DNA from: Saturnia japonica
Taxonomy: Eukaryota > Arthropoda > Insecta > Lepidoptera > Saturniidae
DNA length: 64,000 nt
Direction of reading: 5' to 3'
Assembly: GCA_033032175.1 (NCBI GenBank)
Contig: CM065309.1
Coordinates: forward strand, 13,578,001 to 13,642,000
The position numbers and the translations under genes were made by a program. Shown piece after piece: positions 23,520 through 35,500 of this stretch. Below the pieces are notes generated by a model that was given only the letters and a program-made list of their open reading frames with translations, did no database searches and was not told the DNA's origin. Position 1 is the first letter of the stretch; the number at the start of each line of letters is the position of its first letter.

Positions 23520-26500
23520 GTAAGTGAATCGTCATCGTGAAATGTGACCTACGGGCTTAACAGCACTGTGCAGCACTTTGGAAGTGATGGGAAATTGTTT
23601 CGTGGAAACTAAGTATCTTGCGGTACGCCGAGGTAATGTAGTTGTATATAGATGATTTGAAGATAGTGTCGTTTGTATCAAGCATTGTCAGAATTGCTGG
23701 GATTTTCAATTGTAAAAAAGTGTATTATGGTTGTTTGTTATCAAAATATAACTCATAATAAAATGACGTAATCATCAGACACGTGATCCTTTGTATAACT
23801 AATTTTCACTTATAATTAGAAATAATTAAATTTTAATAGTAATTATATTAATATCATAAAGCTTAAGAGATAGTTTCTTTTTAGTTTCATTGAATGGGCT
23901 AACCGCTGGAACTACCAGTCGGATATGGATTTTTTTTGCTTTTTATAGCCCATTTATTTAGGAAACTTATATGCTATGACTGTAAGTAGCGAAGCAGTAA
24001 CAATTAATGTCTAATACATGAAATGAGAACAACGATGCACCCACACGGGTGCGATAGCGGGTATTATAAAGCTTACAAGATTGTGTTTTTGTTTATTTGT
24101 TTGAACGCTTTGATCTATGCTACTGTCAGTCAGATTTGAAGAAATATTTTCGCTAAATACGTGAAGCGAGATCAACGATAGTGTACACGAGTGCGTTGGT
24201 GGCGACGCGGTGGAGAGTTGTTCGAATAAAAAACCAAGTGACACCGTAGGGTACACAACTAATTTATAAATAAAATATCAATATAAAATTCATATAAATA
24301 ATCATCATTATAAGTAGGTACATTGTTAAAACAATTAAAGCCTGTGTTAGTAAAAGTTCAAGTAAAATTACAGACTTTTTTTTGTTATATATATTAATAA
24401 TAATTACATATGTACTCTTATTTTTTTATATATTTCATAGAAGCACTTTAATAGAATAATATATTACCGCGACCATAAAATTACTTTACAGTATTTCCAT
24501 GATGCTTAAAGATAGGGGGGAAAACGTACAGGAGTGGAAATATTTAATATTATAGTTAGAAAACTATTATTACCTTTGAGCGCACCTAACCGACAAATAA
24601 CCTATTAAATGTGCTTACTTAGATGCACATTACATGTCCTAGTATTGACGCAGTACCGTCTCTTGCGCAACTGCCAATGCACTTTCCATTCGACAAATGC
24701 GAATGGTTGGATATCTACTAATAAATCATATACATATTCAAATTTCAAAGATAGGTAGTAGAACAAATCATTTAGTAATAAATAAAAAAAATATGGCTTG
24801 AGAATGTCATTGAACTTTTCTACTTTATACGTTTAGCCTCAATTTCACCTAATGTTAAGCGAGTATGTGGTCCAAGATGATAACACGCTAAGCCTAGTGG
24901 GGCGACTGGCTCTCAAGTGTAGCTGCCGGATCAGGCCTAATGGTGCTTGGCGACAAATTTACCAATATGAGGGTGGTACCTAGCCAAGCGGGTATTGCAT
25001 AATACCCTACCAGCGTGCTATGGTTTCATCATGTTAGGAATTTGAACCCAGGTCGATCGACGCGGTGTCCGTACACGTTGCCTCAAGCAGTCGCAATAGT
25101 GCTACGTAAAACTCACAAGAACAAGTGAAATTATTATTTCGAGAGCGCAAACGTTTACGTACACTTCGAATTAATACTTCTCTATACTTAGAGAATACAA
25201 AATAATCGAACTAAACCAATCATATGAAATTACAGATGGGCGAATTTGTCGGAATATTGTTAAACGCGTTAATAGCAGTACACGTTTATAATAAGCAATA
25301 TCTTCACTTTACAAGCACGAGGGCTTAAGTTAGAACTAGTTTATTAAAATTTAAGTTCTTATGAGGAGAAGATGTGTCCAAAGACTAAATTAAGTCCGTC
25401 TAATTTCTAAAGCCTTAGGCATATCTTTATCTATACTAACATAAGCTGGCTCGGCAGACATTGTTCTTTCATTTCCGGCAGTTATTGGCTCGACAGCTGC
25501 GCCACCTATCGGATCGTAACATAGCTATGAAACTTTGTTTCGATAAAACAAATATGTTAGGTGAATATGAGCTCAATTAGTCAAGCCGTTCAGAAATTAC
25601 AAACAAACTCACACAATACAAGATTATTATATATGTAAAAAGGTTTAAAAATGTAAAGTTTATGAATATGTGTGTCGGAGCTAATCTCCGGAAGTACGGT
25701 TCTGCTTCGGAAAATTCTTTTATTAATTGGAAGTTACATTATCGCTGAGTACTATAGACTATATTTTATTGTTATTTATTTTTATATTGTAACTAGCTGT
25801 GCCCGTGGCTTCGCTCACGTGGACTACAGAATGCCCGCGCGATCTTGCTGCTTTTTTTTTTAGATCTGACTACACTGTTAGCCTTAAGGGCCCTGAAGCC
25901 GCTGCGGCTTTTACAGCTTCACCAGTTTTGGTGAATCTTGCTCCCCCGCTCCCGGCTATTTTAAAGACAAAAATATTTATTGTGGGTGTTTCTTAGAAGA
26001 TAAACGTATACTCTTCCAGACTTTTTTGTAGACCTTTTTAATGTCTACAAATGCTTAGTACATTAATTTGCTATAACTCTTATGGTTTACTCAGCGTAAG
26101 CCATTTAAGCGCCCAAATTGATTCACCATGAACAGTTTTTTTATTTGTGCGGTACCCTAATTCTTTTTGTAAAATAAAAGTAACCAAATTTACTCCCTAT
26201 AAATTCAGCTATCTACCAGTGAAAGTCCCGTCAAAATCGGTCTAATTGTTTTTGAAAAATGGGTATTAGATAGATAGATATCGTTTATACTTTCATATGC
26301 ATTTAGTAAAAACCTATTATTTCACACACACTTCAATTTTATTAATTGTATAGATTAACGCGTACGTAAGCAAGAAATTATTGTAATATATTTTTGATTA
26401 TTGATATAATGTCATCTATTCTTTCAAACTAATCGAAATGTATGATAATAATTTATATAATAAACATACGATACGCATAGACGCTTCCTTCCGTGCACGT

Positions 26501-29500
26501 GTACATTATTTAAAAAAAATTGTTTATGGATAAGAACAACACACCCCAAGTTCATTTTATAAATCGATTGCGTAAGATTTACATTGTACATATTTACAAA
26601 TATTAATACGGATGAAAATATAATATTATATATATATATATATAACTTTTGTTACTGTACCTACGTTTTTTTTTTTTTTAAATAAAGCAAGATCCGTGTC
26701 ACAGGGTCTCTCGCTTTGCTAGCTACGTCATAATCGAAGATCCTATCTCCTCTCTAATCGATTCCCCGGATTGGCGGATTTACATAAGTGATTTTCCCAC
26801 GATCCGCTTCTTCGTATAAACTGGGGCGACGTGACGGCCGACAGAGAGCGGATGGGTAACTTCAAGGTTCATCAAGACATTTACCGAGTGTCTATTTTGA
26901 AAACGCAAATTGTTGTAACCTTTACGACCCATTCCCTAAGAGGTCAACTGTAATTGTCCACTTAGCATTGTGACACTATATAAAAATATTTATTTAATAT
27001 GTGTGCAATATTCAATAGACTCTTCACAATAATGGTTTAAAATAAATGATGGTCAAATTATTAAACTATTTTCAATATAAAACCAACGAAGTAACTAATC
27101 AGCTAATACGTGATTATCTTATATCCAAATTCAGAATTATTATTTATGAAAAATCAAATTATAATTGTATTTTCATTAAAGTATTAAATATTGCTCTGGG
27201 TTAAATAAATCTAGTATAAACAAAATGATTGTGGTTTGCCGTTGTGCGCGCATCACGCAAAAACTAATGGATATATTTTGATTTTTTTTTGTTTTACTCT
27301 TTAGTTCGTTAAAAAAAAATATTATCACAATATCTTCTTACAATAAAAAATTATTAAAGTTTTAAGACACTACGATTTTCATAAGCATTACGTATTATTC
27401 TGTCGTTCACGCGAGCGAAGCTGCGGACACAGCTAGTTTAACGTAAAAGTGAAATGTCGACAGAAAAATTTGTAGCTTTAATCATATAAATATACGTGAT
27501 AAGTCTAGAAAGAGGTCAGTCGTTGAATTCGACTCGGTTTGGACAATGTTTGGAAGCTACGTAACGTCTTCTGCGATGTCTCAAGACGAATTTCTTTGAC
27601 CAGTCAGTGTTAACAATGATGACATATAGGTCACTCGAAAGTTAATCAAGAGGGCTATGCTCGGAGTTTTTTTGTGTGATCATATCAAAACTGAGGAGAT
27701 CCGGACAAGAAACAAGTCACCGATATAGTCCACGTAGCTCGTAGAACCAGTGGTCGATGGTGCCGAATAGTTCTCGAGTGACAAACCTTTTACCGGAGGA
27801 TGCAGTGTGAATAAACCCGCCACAGGGTGGATAGACGACCTGGTAAAGGTTACGGGAAGGCCTTTGTCCAGCGGAGGACGTAAAACGCCTGAAATAATGA
27901 TGATGACGATGACATGATAAATGACATAACACGACTTCGTTTGCGTTAACTTCAGAATTGGGTCATTACCGCTACAAAAATATTATAAATTATCTGTGTG
28001 CCAAATTGGCATCCAAAAAATTACATCCAAATGAGTTCAGCTATTTTTGCATGTTTTAGTAACAAAAATCCAAACAAATAAACTCACATTTCATAATTAT
28101 TATATATTAGTAAGGATACAGTGCAATAATTAATATATATTAATGATTAATCAATATACAAACCTAAAAGCATAATTATCAAAACTGACTCATCACAATA
28201 TTACGTGAGTGCACTCTAAGCAAAATAAAGAGTTTCCACAACCAATATTTATTGTTTCGAACTACATTACACATCAAAACTAGAATTTGCTATTTGTACA
28301 TACGTAATGGTATACACGTAATAATAAATATAACCGAACCTAATTTCATTTGTAGGGGGAAGTGTACTGTTACGTCACATGTCATTTCATGCTATATCAA
28401 AGTAATGAGTTTCTAAAAGTTTTATATCTACATATTACTTAATGTAAAAATACACCCTAGTAAAATATAAAACATTTTATACTTTCAATAAGTCGTTTAT
28501 TAGATCTAGTGAATAACAAAACAGAAAACCCACTTTAATGATTTTGAAGAGTTCCTTGGTTTATCTTCGAAGTTGAAGGTCCAATGGTAATAAAATTAAA
28601 ATGAAAGCACTCTTCATGTATACCTTATACAAAAAAAAAAGAATCAACCAAACTGTTCATAAACAATGAAGTTGTGGCTGAACACCTTAAAGAAATATAC
28701 AGTCGAATTGAGTAACATCCCGTCTTTTGTTGAAGTCAGTTAAAAATATCTTAAGATGCAAGCTTATTTCTTATATGTGATAGTCTGATTTCGAAATATT
28801 CATCTTGAAAAAAACATGGAACATAAAAATTTGTATTATATAGTTTTACAATTCTTTTAAAGATTTTTTATTTACACAACATTATTAATTTTTAATTCAC
28901 GAAGTTACAAAATTTTATATCTACATTACTTAAAATTAATGTTCTTCCCTTACTGACATATAGTTTACTTGAAATATGTCTCATGTAGAACATACTAATT
29001 ACTTAAGGTACCTAGTATGAATGACCTTTCGCAGAGGATGCTGCACCTTGCGGCATTCGGCTTGTTGCGCAAGCGCTCGCGATCATATCTCGCCGATCCT
29101 CCTTTACCAGTTTAAAAGTCGATGTCTTAAAAATATTCATATTTTACTCAGATTTTAGAACAGTGGCAAAGTACCTGTTTCATAATTTATAATTTTTTGA
29201 AAGAAAATAGAGGTGAAAGGTGCTTAATTTTTTTACTTTAATTTAACATTGTAGTGATAACTTATGTTAATACTTTCAAAGTTAAACTCTTATTATAATT
29301 TTTCTTAATATTCAAGTTATATTACTGCAAGACGTAAGATCTATTGTGATCGTGTCACACTGCTGAAACTATGTTCCATTAATGTGATAATTTAATAATA
29401 AAAGTAGGTCCTAAAGAGAAACTTTGATAAAGTTGTTTGATACCAAATGAAGTGTATGTCATATTTACACTGTACATCCGTCACTAGCGATTCCATTACG

Positions 29501-32500
29501 TACGGTACAATTGGACGTATGTGTATTTTTTTTAATCGATGCACTATCATAACTCTTTGAGCTTCGAGTGAATACCAGTGCTCGAAGACTCACCCTCTCC
29601 AGCTTATGTGCTGACTCGAGGCCTATTTGGTATACACACATGCCAACCGTAAACACTAACAACAGGATATGCAGTAATACGAAATGTTTAATTTCTAATA
29701 TTTTTTTGTCGTTGTTCTTATTATTTTATTAGCTGGTACCCGCGACTTCGTTTGAATATTATTGGATATACACAGACTGATCTCGAAACACCACAAACCA
29801 AAAGAAAATCATAGATGGGTTTGTCACTATGTGTATGGTGGACACGATCTCTACCACCCCGCTATATTACTGCATATGCACCAGCTGATTTCGGAACACG
29901 ACAAAGCAGAAAACCCATAGATGGGTATTATATTTATAGGATAACAGTGGTTAAATTATTATTTTACCAGGTTAAATATAGTACCTTAAGTGTTATTCCA
30001 GATTATAGACTATCTGTGTGCTAAATTTCATATAAAACCGTTCAGCCGTTTTTGCGTGATTGAATAACAAACATACAAACTTTCACATTTATTGTATTTA
30101 CAATAATAATATAAAATAACAATTAAAAAAAATAACAATTCGTCGATGAGTGAATGAGCCTTTAGGTTGTCTTATGTTAACTGAAAAGCTAATAACCATT
30201 AATAATTATAAACAAACTGACATACTATATGAATATTCTTTAGACAACAGTTACACCTCTGTGGAAATCAAACACTATTTCTTAGCTCAACAGTAGGACT
30301 ACTACCATTACTACCCCATACTAATACCATTACGTCACGCAAAGGTAGTATTTTATATTTTACTTCAAAATCATAAAAAAAAATTTCAAATAAAATAATA
30401 TTTTAATAAAATATATTTAAATACATTTTGATATTTTACAAGTTGTTTCCGATGTAAACTTTTCTGAAATATTTTTTTTTGCAAATTTATTTTTCTGTTT
30501 TTGTATCATTGAACATGTAATTGATGTACATTATCGTATTTATATTTTATCATAACATTATATTAAAAGTACTTGTAACAATATTTAACGAAATAGTAGA
30601 TCAATCTTAACCCAGTAGCTGTGGAACAAGTAACCGCAAAATTCCTGTGGTATACGGTTCCAATCTTCGACCACTGAAATAAAGTTTGCGTATTTATATC
30701 ACGAAATTACACAACTATGGTTACATTACTTACCGACGGAATATACCCTTCCAATATTCGAAACGTTGAACATTTGTTGTGCCTGCCATGAAAATATTGA
30801 TAAGTGATTTTTTTTTTGTATTTAACGAAAGCTTGACACCTTAACAAATGAAAACATCATTTTTGAATACTAATATTTTAAGCACTACGTTAAATTGTGG
30901 TGTGACCTCCTTAATGAAGTCTAGTTATCTTAGTTAGTTAGTTTTTAGTCTATTCTAGTTAAGTACTTTATAATAAAGCAAACTTAATGTGTACTGGCTG
31001 TGGCTGTGACATAGTCCAGGTGGAATTCCGTGTTTAAAAAAATAGATATGTTTGTGTACTGAAAGTCAACATCGGCGATTTAACCGTGTTTCGTGCTTTG
31101 TAAATGTCTCGGATTCCTGAGACGCAGCGTGGTACTTTGGGTTAGCAGTCAGCCTTGTCTCACATTCTGTGAATGTCTTTGATTTCTGATTTTCGTCTTC
31201 GCTGTGAATTTAATCTAATACGTCATTCCCTAGAGGTTTTTGGGGCGCGTCAATTTTTCTTGGTAATTCTTTCAGTAGCAAGTTTCATTTGACGATATTC
31301 CCCGGGCTTCTTTTAATGACAATGTAATTTATATAATAATAATTTCGATTGATTCCGTATAATTACTATATATTTAAAACATATTACAATATAATATATA
31401 TGTATACAATATACGTTATGTTTTATATATACATAACTTAAATGCAATTTTTACACCATACAAATGTCTATATGTGTAAAATGGATTCTAAAATTTACTA
31501 CAGAATATAAAAAACCATAATATCAATTTTCATCAAATTCGGTAAAATACACTTAACATGTTTGGTATACAAATTAATAGACAGCCAGACAGACAAAAAT
31601 TTAAAAAACTGTCGAAGTGTTTTCTGTCCATGACTCCCCCTTTTAGTACTTTATATACTGTACCATCATACTACACTACTACACTTTATTGTACTAGTGG
31701 CCGTAAACGCGACTGCTATGCTCAAGGTCCTGGGTTCGATACCCAGGTAGAGCAAAGTGTTATTGGATTTTTCTATGAAATTTTTAGTAGTATTTCGGAG
31801 TTTGGCTTTGTGCCCGATTAATGGCAATATGCTTGCCCGCTATTACATGGGACCTAAAAAAATATACACTGCGAACTGTGTGTGTACATTAGTACGCCTC
31901 TGCCTAACCCTTCGGGGACATAGGCGTGATGGTATGTTATGTTATTTAGTACCTACTTTGTCTCAAATATCTTTATTGTAGAGATTTCGACTCTATACTG
32001 TTATATTACAAGAATAGAATTCTCGAGGCGACAAATTCTATAACGATATGTTTTTTGTATACAACAAAGGTGGTAAACAAGCATACGGCCCGCCTGATGG
32101 TAAGCGGCTATCGTACACAAAGGACGCCATACCATAGGTTATCACTAGCGCGTTACCGAACTTCAACCCCCCTACCCCAAAGAGCTCTGGAAACCCTGCC
32201 CACCGCAGGAACAGAACACTAGGTTATTTGACTGCGATCTTCTGATTCCACTAGTCGGACTATCCTAAGTAGGTAGAAATCTGCAAAGAAATTTATCTGT
32301 GCCCTACCTCTCATCAAAGCAGACAATGATAATCTACATAATAAAGAATGGTAGAGCCTATGCGAAGTTCAACTGCGAAATCAACACCACCATACCTATT
32401 CCTGCCAGAAAGCAGTTTGCGCTGGTATTCCGATTTCAATGGTGCGTTGGCGACATTCCTGGTACACGATATGTTTCAACTTCGTTCTCAGGCGTAGCAA

Positions 32501-35500
32501 CCTATTATGACTGGCCTCAGATCTGCGGTAATAACATAAAAAATAACCATAAGAAAACTACCTATAATCATCAACCCATGGTCGTAACTAGGTTTTTGGT
32601 CGTGTTGTCAGGCAAGAGGAAACTAATTTTAACCTTTTAAACTAGGCAATATGTCGTTTTGACACCATGACACCCGATGGTAAGTAAGGCAGAGTCCAAA
32701 AACAAGGGCAACCATCAAAGATAGATACAATCGATAGTTGTCGCCGCTATGACAGTCTGATGAAATGCCTCATGCCTCTTCATACCTCGTTTGAGAGACT
32801 CAATTTCACAGGAAGGAGCGAAAGCGTTGACTTGAAGACCGTTCCAAATCCGCACGGTTACTATATGCTTACTGATGCTCCCCCTTTCTGTACCTACGCC
32901 CATGGTTCGACCCCAAAACAGAACTGGGATATCGTTTAAGTTCACTCACTAACTGGAAAGTGTTACTAATCCGATAGACCAACTAAAAAACTCATATACC
33001 GCTGGTACACGCTATTTATTAATATTATAAGATATTAATGTACGGATTTAAAGTGATTGAACTAGAGTCAGTCATTTAGGTTTTGGTATAGGTATATTAT
33101 TTAAAATAATCATTATTATAATTAATAATACACACCATAGCACCTAAAATATTTCTTATACTATGTAGCTCCAACTGATACACAAAAAATAAAGTACCCA
33201 AAATACTTTGTTGACAAATTTTTTGAAACGTATAGTTTTTGAGGAGCAAGGTAACAGAGGAGAAAGTTCATCAGCTATAATTTTTAATATCTGTCTACAA
33301 AATTCATCTAGTCATATATGTCTTTACTGTTCGCAGGTGGAGCTGAAAGATTCAACTGTAAAACTCGCATCCTCGGCGCATATTATCCTGATACTAAATC
33401 AGGATGCAAAGCATTCCACGTCTGTGTAAGAGTAGCCGGCGGAGGCGTCCGTGACTTCAGATTCTACTGTCCGCCCGGCACACTCTTCCATCAAGAAGCG
33501 CAAACGTGTACCGATTGGGGTGACGACGATCCGCTTGCTTGTCCGGCAAACATCTACGATGGTCAGTTCGATCTCTACAGGATAGGATCCGGTGAGCTCG
33601 CTTTGCTACTAACAACAACGCTCACAAATATTTTAACATGAAAAGATGGATTATTTATTTATTATAGTGCTTGAAAATAAACATTTGAAATCATTACTAT
33701 AATATTGCTGTTAGAGTATGTCCAATGAAAGGTGAGAGTGATGGCGACAAATTAACTTAAATTCACGTAGGTATATTTATTTAGTCATTTAAATTGGTGA
33801 TACTATCGGCTAACGATGAAGGAAAATTTCATGAGGAAACGTGAACACGAGAAATGTTCTTGTAGTACTTCTGTATGTAGAAAAAATATAGATTGATTTC
33901 TGTGTGTTTGAAATCGCCAATACGTCATAAGCTGGCGTGGTGATTAAGCCCATTTGCCCATTAGTAGAATATTTATAGATTGATATTATTATTATAAACT
34001 ATTGATATATTATTATCATCAAACTATTTGATGATTATTATTACGTTTATTCGTAACTAGAGGCACCGCGCGGTTTCACCTGAGTAAAATTTTAAAGAAA
34101 TCACTAATTAATCATTTTACTTCAGTATAGACAATATTTTTATCAGGAATGCCAGGGTTTACGGGTCACACCTTATACGGCTCACTCGTGCCAGTTACTA
34201 CTTACTATTCGTAGACCCGAAACGAGTGTAAAATTATTTTAATTTTCCATTATATCCCAAACTATGCGTCCAAATAACATGCTATAAAGGGTAAAGTTTA
34301 ACTTCATAAAATTGTCTTGATGATGAAATAACTTTTATTCATAAGGATTAATATTCCATGCCTAAAAATAATACTCATATATCATTTATTAATTTTCAAG
34401 AAATCTTTGTCACAAAATACATTATTGTGGCTTAAGTATAAGAGATAGGCATATGCTGTCGTGGACTTTTTGGAAGATATACGAAGTAAAATTTCTGTAG
34501 TACATTTTATTTATGTATCATTAATTAATAGGTCGGGGAAAAAGTTTCTTCGCATTTTTATATGAAAACTCAAGATATTTTTTTTTAAGTTTTTTTACAG
34601 TATATATATATGTGCCGTTTTGTTCGATGACTTTCTGCCATTTTGTAGGTAGAGACATGATCCCGTTACTGTAGAAATTTTGGGACTTCTGATCAAAAAA
34701 ACGCGACAAATAGTTTTGGCAGTCCTCTCTAGATGTTAAACTTACAGAACCTATACAATTCGGAAGAGACCTAAACAGGTGAAATTATGAAGGTACAAGG
34801 TCAGGACTATATGATCAATGCACTAACACTTCCCAGCCAAACTCTCTTAATTTTTGCTGAGTGACTAAAGATGTGTGTGGTCTAGCGTTATCGTTATGAA
34901 AGACAACACCCTTCCTGTTGATCAATTCCGGCCGCTTTCTCTCAACTGCTTCGTTTAATCTCATCAGTTCTTGGCAGTAGAGATCCGAATCGATGGTTTT
35001 GCCGGACAGTAAAAGCTCATAATGAACAATGCCCTTCCAGTCCCACCATACACACAGCATCTCCTTATTTCGGGTTAGCCCAGGTTTAGCCTCAATCGGT
35101 GAAGCCTGGCCGACCTTAGAATACGTTCTTGTCGTACGTGATCCACTTTTCATCGCCAGTTATCAATCTCTTCAAAAACGGCTCGGTTTCATTACCTCTC
35201 AATAATAAATCGCAAATGACTACACGGTTCATTAGGTTTCTTTCAGTGAGCTCGTTTAGCGTCCAAATATCGATCTTTTTGGTATAGCCAGCTTTCTTCA
35301 AATGGGTTAAAACTGTCTTGTCAATTTCCATTTCTTCAGCTACATCGTAACTACTGATATACCGATCTTGCTCCACTTTTTCAAAAATGATGTCCATTTT
35401 ATTCGTAACAGGCGTCCAGAGCGAGGTGCATCTTTAACATCAAAATTTCTGGACTGAAAAATTTGAACCAACTTTGTGGTACTCCTACTGACAATGCATT

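Noticed and set aside
33208..33429. Alternative start or upstream extension of CPAP1 exon 2
   Set aside because: Reading upstream of 33337 crosses the acceptor ttcgcAG. The overlapping ORF is in another frame, and the phase fits exon 1 at 23477.
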